Source: Paraprevotella xylaniphila YIT 11841 (GTDB lineage: Bacteria; Bacteroidota; Bacteroidia; Bacteroidales; Bacteroidaceae). Taken from it: 64,000 nucleotides of DNA. Position numbers and translations under genes: made by a program. How positions within the stretch are numbered: position 1 is the first letter of the stretch; each line of letters begins with the position of its first letter. Positions 46,301 to 54,659 of this stretch are shown one piece after another. Under the pieces are notes generated by a model. That model saw only the letters and a program-made list of their open reading frames with translations, ran no database searches and was not told where the DNA came from. The stretch spans positions 17,942 through 81,941 of the forward strand of contig NZ_GL883886.1 of the NCBI RefSeq assembly GCF_000205165.1, written 5' to 3'.

Positions 46301-47328
46301 TGGACGTGGACGGAAATATCCGTTTTGGACTGGGAGCCGTCAAGGGATTGGGCGACTCGGCAGTGGATGCCATCGTGAAAGAACGGGAAGCTCACGGACC
46401 TTATAAGAACATTTTTGACTTCATTCAACGTGTGCCGAGCGGGGCTGTGAAACGGAACAATCTGGAAAGTTTGGTACTTTCGGGTGCCTTCGACTGTTTT
46501 GAGGGGATTACCCGTGAACAGTATTTCGGCGTGAATGCCAAAGGGGAGAGCTTTATCGACCAGTTGGCACGTTACGGTTCGCGCTACCAGACCGACAAAG
46601 ATGCCGTGCAGAATTCACTTTTCGGGGATATGGACATGGTGGAAATCGCTACGCCGGAAGTGCCGCAGGCCGAACCGTGGAGCTCGTTGGAGCGTTTGAA
46701 CAAGGAGCGCGACTTGGTCGGCATTTATCTGTCCGCCCATCCGTTGGACGATTATGCCGTCATACTTCAAAATGTGTGCAACGTGCACATGGCGGATTTG
46801 AAAGATTTGGAACAGTTTGTCAATATGGACCTCACGTTGGGCGGCATGGTCACGGCCGTACGGAAGGGCATCTCCAAGACGGGCAAGCCGTATGGCATCG
46901 TGACGATGGAGGATTTCACGGGAGCCTACGAGCTAGCTCTGTTCGGACAGGATTGGCCTACATGGGGCTCATATATGGATGTGGGGAATACGCTCTATAT
47001 CACAGCCAAATGCCAACCCCGGCAATGGGAGCCTTCCAAACTGGATTTCCGTATTGGGCGCATTGATTTTCTGGCAGATGTGAAAGATACTTTGGTAGAG
47101 AAGATTACGATAACCGTGGCCTTGGATGCGTTGGATGAGGATATCGTGCTTTCGCTTTCCGATGTCGTGAAGGAGTGCCCCGGCAATACCGACCTTTATT
47201 TTCACATCCTTGACCCCTTGGGACAGATGAACCTGACCATGCAATCCAAGTTGGCGAAAGTGTCAGTTAAAAAGGATTTAATTTCTTATATTCAAAGTAA
47301 ACCCGCCCTGTCATATAAAATAAATTAG
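43378..47328 (+). CDS. dnaE: DNA polymerase III alpha subunit, 1316 aa
   Basis: Replicative polymerase. N-terminal PHP domain (HVHTQYSILDG, ITDHGNMMAIKEF), with a basic/acidic insert at about 60-130 (KKKQKEADELRRRAEANDE) that lengthens it. Polymerase core with GPGRGSAAGSAVAYCLGIT and catalytic aspartates in PDIDVDFDDDG, then TGVHACGVIIC. Tandem HhH region (INTLGPDVNISRRKF), OB-fold (LTLGGMVTAVRKGISKTGKP). The C-terminus ends in a short tail-domain. trxA follows after 42 bases from its own -7 box. Confidence 0.97.
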   Translation: MQDFVHLHVHTQYSILDGQASVSRLVDKAMKDGMRGMAITDHGNMMAIKEFFNYTTKKNSGTNADIKMWKKRIALLENGEDAALKEWVDGQKKKQKEADELRRRAEANDEPIPAEANFVPEEQPEFPSVADQLTTARVELAAARKRLFKPIFGCEMYVAPRRLDQMEKEKDGRRYHLIVLAKNETGYHNLVKLVSKSWTDGFYVRPRTDRFELEAHREGLIICSACIAGEVPRKILSGDLEGAEEAVQWYKRVFGDNYYLELQRHEVKDPDQRANRETFPLQQRANARLIELARKYDVKLVCTNDCHFVEQEDAEAHDRLICLSTNRDLDDPKRMLYSKQEWFKTRAEMNEVFADVPEALANTCDICDQVEFYSIDHAPIMPNFAIPEEFGTEEGYRKKYTDEDLFEEFTRDENGNVVLSREDAEQKVKKLGGCDKLYRLKLEADYLAELTYIGAAKLYGDPLPEHVRERINFELHVMKTMGFPGYFLIVQDYINAARHELNVSVGPGRGSAAGSAVAYCLGITKIDPIEYDLLFERFLNPDRISLPDIDVDFDDDGRGKVLSWVTQKYGEEKVAHIITYGTMATKLAIKDVARVEKLPLDISNGLCKLIPDKLPDDENGKSRKMNLPNAISCIPELQQAEASPNPLLRDTIRYARMLEGNVRNTGVHACGVIICRDDVSDWVPVSTAEDKETGEKLRCTQYEGSVIEDTGLIKMDFLGLKTLSIIKECQANIYDSLGMEIDVDALDITDPATYRLYCDGRTIGTFQFESPGMQKYLRELQPSTFEDLIAMNALYRPGPMDYIPDFIDRKQGRKPVEYDIPCMEKYLKDTYGITVYQEQVMLLSRQLADFTRGESDTLRKAMGKKLIEKLNHMYPKFIEGGKKNGHDPKVLEKIWADWKKFASYAFNKSHATCYSWVAYQTAYLKANFPAQYMAAVMSRSLANITDITKLMSECKSIGINTLGPDVNISRRKFSVDVDGNIRFGLGAVKGLGDSAVDAIVKEREAHGPYKNIFDFIQRVPSGAVKRNNLESLVLSGAFDCFEGITREQYFGVNAKGESFIDQLARYGSRYQTDKDAVQNSLFGDMDMVEIATPEVPQAEPWSSLERLNKERDLVGIYLSAHPLDDYAVILQNVCNVHMADLKDLEQFVNMDLTLGGMVTAVRKGISKTGKPYGIVTMEDFTGAYELALFGQDWPTWGSYMDVGNTLYITAKCQPRQWEPSKLDFRIGRIDFLADVKDTLVEKITITVALDALDEDIVLSLSDVVKECPGNTDLYFHILDPLGQMNLTMQSKLAKVSVKKDLISYIQSKPALSYKIN

Positions 47329-47336
47329 TATATTTG
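47329..47336 (+). promoter_or_regulatory. -7 box for trxA
   Basis: TATATTTG, directly after the dnaE stop, leader of about 30 nt. Confidence 0.5.
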
Positions 47337-47370
47337 TCGGTAATAACAAACGATTAAAAGGAATAGTACA

Positions 47371-47685
47371 ATGGCATTAGCAATTACAGATTCAAATTTT
47401 GAAGAGTTGTTGGCTTCAGGTAAGCCTGTGGTAGTGGATTTCTGGGCGACATGGTGTGGCCCGTGCAAGAAAATCGGACCGGATATCGAGGCATTGGCTG
47501 AAGAATATAAGGAACAAGCCGTCATCGGCAAGTGCGATGTGGAGGAAAACGACGGCTTGGCCATGCGTTTCGGAGTGCGCAACGTGCCTACCGTGATTTT
47601 CATTAAAAACGGCGAGGTGGTGGACAAGCAAGTCGGTGCGGCCCCGAAGAGTACTTTCGAGGAAAAGTTGAAGGCCATCCTTTAA
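47371..47685 (+). CDS. trxA: Thioredoxin, 104 aa
   Basis: Cytosolic disulfide reductant with the classic active site W28-C29-G30-P31-C32-K33, cis-proline in VRNVPTVIF, and no signal peptide. Full-length. A small acidic protein gene follows 11 bases later. Confidence 0.96.
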   Translation: MALAITDSNFEELLASGKPVVVDFWATWCGPCKKIGPDIEALAEEYKEQAVIGKCDVEENDGLAMRFGVRNVPTVIFIKNGEVVDKQVGAAPKSTFEEKLKAIL

Positions 47686-47696
47686 AGATATAGGTT

Positions 47697-48035
47697 ATGG
47701 ACAGTTTGGAACAGGAACTCCTGCAAGATGCCGAGGACGATGCCCGTACGGTGGAGTTCATCAAAAATTACTTGCCGCAAGAAGTAAAGGACAAGTTTAC
47801 GGACGAAGAACTTTATTACTTTCTGGATGTCATCGTAGAGTATTATGCCAATAGCGGTATTCTGGATGCGGCACCCGACAAGGATGGCTATATAGAAATC
47901 GACCAGGACAAAATAGTGGATTACGTCGTCAGTCAGGCCCGTAAAGATAAGATGGGCGACTTTGCGGCTGAGGATATCCTGTGGGTAGTCCAGGGCGAGT
48001 TGGAATACGGGGAGTCTTTCGGAGAGGAAGATTAA
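47697..48035 (+). CDS. Small acidic conserved protein, 112 aa
   Basis: Very acidic (first line MDSLEQELLQDAEDDARTVE). Helical throughout, with ELYYFLDVIVEYYANSGIL and DYVVSQARKDKMGDFAAEDI as recognisable segments. No enzyme motif and no signal peptide. Short spacing to trxA suggests cotranscription and perhaps a redox or replication link. I recognise it only as a Bacteroidales hypothetical. Confidence 0.8.
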   Translation: MDSLEQELLQDAEDDARTVEFIKNYLPQEVKDKFTDEELYYFLDVIVEYYANSGILDAAPDKDGYIEIDQDKIVDYVVSQARKDKMGDFAAEDILWVVQGELEYGESFGEED

Positions 48036-48468
48036 ACCTGACTTCTAAGATTATAAAGGCGGCGATTTGGATTAATGAAAATGTAAGACAAGGTTGCTGT
48101 CGCACCATTTAGAAAATCAATCTCCGCAGAACGATTTCCCGTTCTGCGGAGATTGATTTTTGTTTCGTGTCCGGTTGTGAATTAGCGGATTGCTTTTGGA
48201 TACGGAAAAGTAAGATGTTTTATGGAAGTTGTGATGTAGGGCATACATGAAAATAGGGCGCGGAATCACTTCCACGCCCTATTGCATCAGGGGCATTTCC
48301 CATATTGATATGAGAAAGTATATTTTTGCATAATTAAGGTTTATGAAAGAACATTTGCAGCATATTAAAACTGTCCTTCTTTGTTCTTTTCCGTTATATT
48401 GCAAATATAGGTATTCTTTTTGGTAACTCAAAGAAAATATCTATTATTTTTTTATCTATTGCGAACTG
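48036..48468. other. Intergenic region between converging operons
   Basis: No gene seen. It contains palindromic element E3 (48113-48160) and a weaker hairpin (48252-48283, AATAGGGCG with CGCCCTATT), either of which could end the dnaE-trxA or the tsaE transcript. Confidence 0.6.
48113..48160. repeat. Palindromic element E3
   Basis: Perfect 21-bp inverted repeat around the 6-nt loop ATTTCC; AT-rich ends allow termination on both strands. Loop and GAGATTGATTT module shared with the 35142 element. Confidence 0.7.
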
Positions 48469-48879
48469 TCAGAATCTCACTGTGCGCGAACCGTCTTCGT
48501 TTTCTTCGATGGTTACTTTCACCGTATTGCCCGGAAGCAGTTCTTCCACCAGTTCCGGCCACTCGATGAAACAAAGCGCACCACTGTAAAAATAGTCTTC
48601 GTAGCCCATGTCGTACACTTCTTCCAGTTTCTTGATACGGTAGAAGTCGAAATGGTAAATCAGTTCGCCGCTGTCCGAACGGTATTCATTGACGATGGCG
48701 AAAGTGGGCGAGTTGATGACATCCTCCACGCCGAGGCATTCGCATACGGCTTTGGTGAAGGTGGTTTTGCCGGCTCCCATCTTGCCGTACATGGCAAAGA
48801 CGGTGTTGTCACCCATGGCCGCGATGAATTCCCGGGCGGCCTCGTGGATGTGATCTAAAGAATCAATTTTGATTTCCAT
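48469..48879 (-). CDS. tsaE: tRNA threonylcarbamoyladenosine biosynthesis ATPase TsaE, 136 aa
   Basis: Supports TsaB/TsaD in t6A37 formation. Walker [20 protein letters not shown], then [13 protein letters not shown] and [20 protein letters not shown] with the family's YR-x2-x3-E pattern, and [13 protein letters not shown]. Normal length. Last gene of the aroA operon, 12 bases after porX. Confidence 0.95.
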   Translation of the reverse strand: MEIKIDSLDHIHEAAREFIAAMGDNTVFAMYGKMGAGKTTFTKAVCECLGVEDVINSPTFAIVNEYRSDSGELIYHFDFYRIKKLEEVYDMGYEDYFYSGALCFIEWPELVEELLPGNTVKVTIEENEDGSRTVRF

Positions 48880-48891
48880 ATCTATATGTTT

Positions 48892-50448
48892 TTAAATTCT
48901 TTTCTTACTTTGCAAAGTGATGAGGGGAATGAGCATCTCCTCCATGGAGATGCCACCATGTTGGAATGTATCCCGGTAGTAGGACACGTAGTAGTTGTAA
49001 TTGTTCGGGTAGGCAAAGAAACTGTCGCCCGACGTGAAGATATAGGCCGTACTCAGGTTGGGAGAGGGGAGCAACACCTTGCGCGGTTCTTTGATTTCAA
49101 AAACTTCCTTAGGGTTGTATTTCAGGTTCTTGCCTAGTTTATAACGTAAGTTAGTGTTGGTGTTCTTGTCACCGACAACTTTAACCGGGGATTTAACCCG
49201 TATACTGCCGTGGTCGGTCGTGACGATGATTTTATAGTTGCTTGCGGCCAAAGCTTTGAACAGGTCTTTTACGGCGGAGTGGCGGAACCAACTTTGGGTG
49301 ATGCTGCGGTAGGCCGCTTCGTTAGAGGCCAGTTCCCGTACGGTTTTGGATTCTGTACGGGCATGCGAAAGCATGTCGATGAAATTGAATACGACGACGT
49401 TCAGGTCATATTTTTCCAACTGTTTGAACTGGCCGATAAGTTTATCGGCCGCAGTGGAGTCATTGATTTTATGGTAACTGAATGTGTTCTTACGGCGGTA
49501 ACGTTCCAACTGCGTCTGGATGAGCGGTCCTTCGTTCAGGTTCTTACCCTCTTCTTCGTCTTCGTCCACCCAAAGATCCGGATACATTTGGGCAATCTTG
49601 TCCGGCATCAGGCCGGAGAAGATGGCGTTGCGCGCATATTGTGTGGCAGTGGGCAGAATGCTACAATAAATGTCTTCGTCGATGAGGAAAGCGTCAGCCA
49701 GTTCCGTACTGAGCGTGCGCCATTGGTCATACCGGAAGTTGTCCAGGACGATGAGGAATACCTTTTCCCCTTGGTTCAGCAGGGGGAATATTTGGGTTTT
49801 GAAGATATCCGGGCTCATCAGCGGACGGTTTTCGGGGTGGGTAATCCACTCTTCGTAGTGTTTGCTTATGAATTTGGCAAAAGCCAGATTGGCTTCCGTT
49901 TTCTGCATGCTTAGCATTTCGTCCATGTTGCTGTCGGTTTCAGATAGCTCCAGTTCCCAGTATACCAATCGCTTGTACACCTCTTTCCAGTCGTCGAATG
50001 TCAAAGAATCATTGATTTGCATGCCAATCTTTCCGAAGTTCTGTTGGTAGGCGTTTTGAGCCACCTCTGTGACGATTTCCTTCTTATGGATGTTCTTTTT
50101 CAGGGTCAGGAGGATTTGCGTGGGGTTGACGGGCTTGATGAGGTAGTCGGCAATTTTGGAACCGATGGCTTGGTCCATGATATTCTCCTCTTCGCTCTTC
50201 GTCACCATGACCACCGGCGTGACCGGTGTGATTTCCTTGATGCGCGACAAGGTCTCCAACCCGCTCAAGCCGGGCATGTTCTCGTCTAGCAGAATCAGGT
50301 CGTAGGCCGTTTCGCTGCACTTGTCCAGTGCATCTTGCCCGTTGGATACGGTTTCTACCTCGTATCCTTTCTTTTCGAGAAAAAGAATATGCGCTTTCAG
50401 CAATTCTATTTCATCGTCTACCCAAAGTAATAAACCGTTGTTCATCAT
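48892..50448 (-). CDS. porX: PorX-type response regulator with PglZ phosphatase domain, 518 aa
   Basis: Receiver domain with D55 in LILLDENMPGLSG and D11/D12 in the acidic pocket, a helical linker, then an alkaline-phosphatase-fold PglZ domain (FLIVLDNFRYDQWRTLS, VFNFIDMLSHART, IIVTTDHGSIRV), which in PorX hydrolyses cyclic and linear oligonucleotides. In T9SS species PorX pairs with PorY and SigP. It lies 17 bases after a PorW-like gene. No PorY, SigP or T9SS core gene is visible here. Confidence 0.92.
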   Translation of the reverse strand: MMNNGLLLWVDDEIELLKAHILFLEKKGYEVETVSNGQDALDKCSETAYDLILLDENMPGLSGLETLSRIKEITPVTPVVMVTKSEEENIMDQAIGSKIADYLIKPVNPTQILLTLKKNIHKKEIVTEVAQNAYQQNFGKIGMQINDSLTFDDWKEVYKRLVYWELELSETDSNMDEMLSMQKTEANLAFAKFISKHYEEWITHPENRPLMSPDIFKTQIFPLLNQGEKVFLIVLDNFRYDQWRTLSTELADAFLIDEDIYCSILPTATQYARNAIFSGLMPDKIAQMYPDLWVDEDEEEGKNLNEGPLIQTQLERYRRKNTFSYHKINDSTAADKLIGQFKQLEKYDLNVVVFNFIDMLSHARTESKTVRELASNEAAYRSITQSWFRHSAVKDLFKALAASNYKIIVTTDHGSIRVKSPVKVVGDKNTNTNLRYKLGKNLKYNPKEVFEIKEPRKVLLPSPNLSTAYIFTSGDSFFAYPNNYNYYVSYYRDTFQHGGISMEEMLIPLITLQSKKRI

Positions 50449-50465
50449 TGTAATGGTTTCGTATG

Positions 50466-53375
50466 TTAGAAAATAATACCGCTGTCCGTGTCTTCCTCCT
50501 CTTCTTCGTATTCTTCGTCTCCGGCAGGCGGTTCGTCGTCTGGCGTACGGATTTCGATGGAAGTAGGTTCGTCCAGTCTCAGGTCCTCCGGCACTTGCAG
50601 CGGTGCGAACTTCTCATCGTAGAACTTCTTGTAATCTTCGAAACTGAAGACCGTGCCCAACAGTTTCAGGTTGCTTTCGGAGATGATGACGGAACGTATG
50701 TTTTTAAGCACGACACTCATGTGCGGATCGGCATATAGCTTTTGGGCGTAAGCGTGCGCCTCGTCATAGTTGAGAAAACCGCTGACGCGCATTTGTGCCA
50801 ACCCGTCGGATTTCACGATGTCGATGTCGAAATTGCGTACCATAAAACTGGTGAAATTATACAGGGCCATCTCATATAACAGTTGGTCCTCGTCCAGACT
50901 GTTTTCCGGATAGGCCAACAGGAATACGAAGTTGCTGAGGCGTTCGTCGCTTAATTGCTGCGCTTCGGCTGTGGAGTCTTGCAGGGCCGTCAGCGAACGT
51001 CGGCTCCAGATGTCGCTTGCCGCGTATTTCCCGTCGGTCAGCGACCGGCCTTCCTGAATGCCTTTCACGATACTTTGTGCAATTTCCGTTACTTCGTCTT
51101 TCGGATATTTCTCAATGACTTGTTTCAACGTGACCAAGAAGCTGTCCCGTTCTCCGCCGTACAATTGGCTCATGGCTTGTATGAACATGAATTTAGCGCG
51201 GTGTGCCCCCTCCGGGAAATCCGAAGTCGAAATGGAATAATTGCGGAACACTTCCTCATATTCGTTCTTGCCGTAGGCTTCGTATGTGGCGGCATACAGG
51301 GAATCCTCTATGTGCTTGCCCTGCCTGGCGTAAAGCTCGTATTTGGGGTTGGCTAGCATGATGGCATACCGGCTGTCCGGGAACTCCTCGATGAGCCGCT
51401 GTTTATACTGTTCGGCTTCGGCCATGTCATTCAGTCGGCCGTTGATAAGGAATAGATGGTAGTACACGTTGTCTTTGTCGGCTACGTCCGGGAACGTTTC
51501 GATAAGACGCAACAGGGTACGCCGTGCCAAGCCGAAATTTTCCAGTCTCTCCATTTCCAGGATGCCGGCCTGATAAAGCGCGTCGCGCAGGATGTCGTTG
51601 GAGGCTTGCAGCTGCTCTTCCGTGAACGGGATCTGTTGCAGGTAATATTCCCGGTTGTGCGGGTCGTTGGCCAATGAGTCGGCCATACGCTCCTGGGCTT
51701 CGGCAATGCTGTCGGCCAAGGCGATGCTGTCGGCTTGTGCCGCCATCAGGCTGTCGCTCTCTTCGCTGTAGTCATATTCTCCGAAATCTTCCGTGCGGTC
51801 CTCGTTCTTATGGCTTCTCCGCCAGTTGTCTTCCAACGGGCGTTTGCCCCATGTGCGTTGGAACTGACGTTTGCCTTGGGCTACGACCGACGGGTTATAG
51901 AAATACCACGTGCCGGTTTGTCCGGAAGCTCCCGCCTGCGCCCTGCGGTTTCCCGTAGGCGGGGTGGGGGTGGCTGTCGGAGTTTTGGGCATATTGGCAG
52001 CCATTTCGGCCTGCATGGCCTTGCGTGCCTCTTCTTTTTCTTGCTTTTTCAAGGCTTCGATGACTTTGTCGATGGCCTCGTTACGTTCGTTTTCGGGCAA
52101 CTTGGCCAACCATTGCAGGCTGTCTTGCAGTTTGATGGCCGACAAATGGGGTTCCAGTTCGGTCAGGATACCTGAGCGGCGTTCCGCCTCTTTGTAAGCT
52201 TCGTTTTCTTTGTCCAATATGCCGACCAGTTCGGCGTAACAGCGTTGTGCGTTGATATAGTCCTCTTTGTCCCAGTAAATCTCACCCAGACGCAACAATA
52301 CCATGGCTTTGGCAATGCCGTTCTGTGTACTTTCTTTGGCACCGGTTTCGTATGCCCCGATACACCGGGCAGTATCCCGGTTGGCCAGATAGATATTGCC
52401 GATGGCATAATAAATCTGATCCTGATAGTCCTTGTTTTTCTTGTTCTTGGCCATGCGTCGCAATTTCTTCACCATTTTATTGTGGTTTCCGCTAGCCATG
52501 GTTTCGGTTTGCAGGATACGGGCGTTGAAAGACAATTCGTATGGAGGATTGGCACGTATGACACGCCGCAAGGCCTTGTAGGCTTCTGCTTTGTTTCCCG
52601 TTTCGTGGTACAACTGTCCCAACAGGAAGTTCAGGCGTGCGCGTTGCTGTTTGCTTTTTTCTTTCTTGACGGTTTTTTGTAAATAAGGAATAGCCTCTTT
52701 GTATTGTTTCACGAAGATGAGGTAATCGGCGTATGAGGCGTTGAATTCCCGTTTCCCTTCACTGCCGGTACTGTCGCGCTGAATCTTATGAAAGACATCC
52801 TCTGCATCGTAAGGCCATTCCAGTTCTACGTAGCAACGGGCCAGATAGGCCCGGGCCACGGACACGATTTCAGGCTGTCCGGCATACAGTCCGCTGATAT
52901 AATTGAACGTGGAGGCCGCTTCGATGAAATTGCCCTGTTGGAATTGCGCTTTCCCCATGAGCAGCCAGGCATGCCGCAAGAATGGGTTGAACTCCTTGCG
53001 GGCCATGTAGGCTTTTTCCTTGGCTGTTTTCCGCTTGTTGACGTTCGATTTCGGCCGGGCCTTTATAGAGTGCAGCTTGATGGCTTTCTCGCATTTTTCG
53101 ATGGTGGTCTCGAAGTTGGACTTTCCCATGGCTGCCGTCGATTTATTTCGCACGGCATACATGGGCAATAAATCGGTGTAATTGTCCTTATGTCCTTTCT
53201 GTTGTTCCAGGACTCCTTCTTTGAAAGCCTCTGCCCCGTTAAAGTACGTATTGAACCGTGCCGTCATGGCATGGTAAAAACGGGTACCCGACGTATTCTT
53301 TTTCGTGGAACACGCCGTCAGAAGGGATAGGAAGACGAATCCGGAAGCAATGATATGTAGAAACCTTTTTTCCAA
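50466..53375 (-). CDS. PorW/SprE-like TPR lipoprotein, 969 aa
   Basis: Lipoprotein signal with the lipobox LLTAC. Many TPR repeats follow, for example AYLARCYVELEWPYDAEDVF and QQRARLNFLLGQLYHETGNK, a low-complexity Pro/Thr linker (TPTATPTPPTGNR), then WYFYNPSVVAQGKRQFQRTW, a motif seen in SprE/PorW relatives, and more TPRs. The C-terminus is acidic. The only in-frame start near the signal peptide is TTG at 53375; the first ATG (53501) would overlap the upstream permease gene by 86 bases. Homologues are needed for type IX secretion and gliding in other Bacteroidetes; whether that holds here is not known. Confidence 0.82.
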   Translation of the reverse strand: MEKRFLHIIASGFVFLSLLTACSTKKNTSGTRFYHAMTARFNTYFNGAEAFKEGVLEQQKGHKDNYTDLLPMYAVRNKSTAAMGKSNFETTIEKCEKAIKLHSIKARPKSNVNKRKTAKEKAYMARKEFNPFLRHAWLLMGKAQFQQGNFIEAASTFNYISGLYAGQPEIVSVARAYLARCYVELEWPYDAEDVFHKIQRDSTGSEGKREFNASYADYLIFVKQYKEAIPYLQKTVKKEKSKQQRARLNFLLGQLYHETGNKAEAYKALRRVIRANPPYELSFNARILQTETMASGNHNKMVKKLRRMAKNKKNKDYQDQIYYAIGNIYLANRDTARCIGAYETGAKESTQNGIAKAMVLLRLGEIYWDKEDYINAQRCYAELVGILDKENEAYKEAERRSGILTELEPHLSAIKLQDSLQWLAKLPENERNEAIDKVIEALKKQEKEEARKAMQAEMAANMPKTPTATPTPPTGNRRAQAGASGQTGTWYFYNPSVVAQGKRQFQRTWGKRPLEDNWRRSHKNEDRTEDFGEYDYSEESDSLMAAQADSIALADSIAEAQERMADSLANDPHNREYYLQQIPFTEEQLQASNDILRDALYQAGILEMERLENFGLARRTLLRLIETFPDVADKDNVYYHLFLINGRLNDMAEAEQYKQRLIEEFPDSRYAIMLANPKYELYARQGKHIEDSLYAATYEAYGKNEYEEVFRNYSISTSDFPEGAHRAKFMFIQAMSQLYGGERDSFLVTLKQVIEKYPKDEVTEIAQSIVKGIQEGRSLTDGKYAASDIWSRRSLTALQDSTAEAQQLSDERLSNFVFLLAYPENSLDEDQLLYEMALYNFTSFMVRNFDIDIVKSDGLAQMRVSGFLNYDEAHAYAQKLYADPHMSVVLKNIRSVIISESNLKLLGTVFSFEDYKKFYDEKFAPLQVPEDLRLDEPTSIEIRTPDDEPPAGDEEYEEEEEDTDSGIIF

Positions 53376-53415
53376 TGCGCTCTTTACATAGTTAGATAAC
53401 TGAAAAACATGTTTT

Positions 53416-54231
53416 TTATTGCCTTTTCCACCGAGGAATCGACCATGAAATTCCTTTGCACACCAAATAGATGAGTATAGAGACGAAAATGATGGAGGCA
53501 CCCGATGGTATATTGTAATGGTACGACAAGTAAAGGCCGCCCAGACAGCCGCTGTAGCCTGTCACGATGGAGAGCAGTGCCATGCGTTTGAAGCTGTGCG
53601 TGAAAATATTGGCCGTCACTTGAGGGATGGTCAGCAAGGAGATGACCAACACGATGCCCACCATGCGCAGGCAGGCCACAATGGTCAGTGCGATGAAGGC
53701 CATCATCAGATATTCCACCATGGTGACAGGAAGATGTTGCGAACGGGCAAATTCAGTGTCGAAAGCAATGGAAACGAGCGGACGGAGAAAGAATGTGAAA
53801 GCAGCCGTGGCGATGAGTGCCAATGTGCCTAACAAATAAAGGTCCGAGGGGGTGACAGTCAATATATTGCCGAACAGATAGGAGGACAGCTCCGGAGTGA
53901 AGCCCGGTGCCAAAAAACTGCAAATGATGCCGATGCTCATGCCTAAAGTCCAGAAAATGGCGATGGCCGAATCTTCGCGCATGTCGCGGCGGTGGCTGAA
54001 CCATTGTATGCCGCAGGCTGACAAGACAGAAAACACGGCTGCAGAGAGTATGGGGGAAAATCCGAGGTAAACTCCGATGCCGATACCACCGAACGAGGCG
54101 TGGGTGATGCCGCCGCTGATGAAAACCAACCGCCGTGCAACGATATAAGTGCCTATCAGTCCGCAAAGGATGCTAGCCAATAGGCTGCCCAACAGGGCAT
54201 TCTGGAAGAAAGTGTAAGACAGGATGCTCAT
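53416..54231 (-). CDS. ZnuB-like metal ABC transporter permease, 271 aa
   Basis: Inner-membrane permease of the zinc/manganese family with about eight helices (MSILSYTFFQNALLGSLLAS, ISGGITHASFGGIGIGVYLG, TVTPSDLYLLGTLALIATAA, IALTIVACLRMVGIVLVISL). Substrate-binding and ATPase partners are not in the window. Start at 54231 overlaps the preceding stop as ATGA. Confidence 0.93.
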   Translation of the reverse strand: MSILSYTFFQNALLGSLLASILCGLIGTYIVARRLVFISGGITHASFGGIGIGVYLGFSPILSAAVFSVLSACGIQWFSHRRDMREDSAIAIFWTLGMSIGIICSFLAPGFTPELSSYLFGNILTVTPSDLYLLGTLALIATAAFTFFLRPLVSIAFDTEFARSQHLPVTMVEYLMMAFIALTIVACLRMVGIVLVISLLTIPQVTANIFTHSFKRMALLSIVTGYSGCLGGLYLSYHYNIPSGASIIFVSILIYLVCKGISWSIPRWKRQ

Positions 54232-54659
54232 GCGTGGTCGAATCTCCTTTCCCCGATAATAAGGAATACTTCGTCTTTCAATGCGTCGGGCAGGGGGACG
54301 CCGCGCAGTTGCAGGCTGCGCACCCATCCTGCCACTTCATCGTCACGCATCGTATAGAGGATATCTCTGAACTCGTCTATTTCCGTTTCGCTATACGCAG
54401 AAGCGTCCTTTCCCCGGAAACGGTCGAGTTCTTCATCGTTGTAATACTCTATTTGTTTGCTTACGGCAGCTAGCAGGCTTTCTTTTTCGCATACTTCGTG
54501 CTGTCCGCAACATTCCTGTGGCGGTTGTACCACGGTTGGCATTTCGCTGATTTCGCCTTGTGCCAGTTTCTTTTTCAGCGAGCGGTTGCGCAAACTGCCG
54601 GCCACGAAAGCAATGACGGCCGCAGCGGCAAGGGCTATAAGAATGTAAATGATAATCAT
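54228..54659 (-). CDS. Small membrane protein with CCGxHxxC motif, 143 aa
   Basis: N-terminal helix (MIIIYILIALAAAAVIAFVA), a basic linker, the motif ECCGQHEVCEKE which could bind a metal ion, and an acidic C-terminal helical domain (IEYYNDEELDRFRGKDASAY, LYTMRDDEVAGWVRSLQL). No known family. It is translationally coupled (ATGA overlaps) to aroA upstream and the ZnuB-like permease downstream, so a metal-handling role is a reasonable guess. Confidence 0.75.
   Translation of the reverse strand: MIIIYILIALAAAAVIAFVAGSLRNRSLKKKLAQGEISEMPTVVQPPQECCGQHEVCEKESLLAAVSKQIEYYNDEELDRFRGKDASAYSETEIDEFRDILYTMRDDEVAGWVRSLQLRGVPLPDALKDEVFLIIGERRFDHA

Noticed and set aside
45010-46428. 472-codon minus-strand ORF within dnaE
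   Set aside because: Antisense to conserved polymerase motifs, no promoter, no family resemblance.
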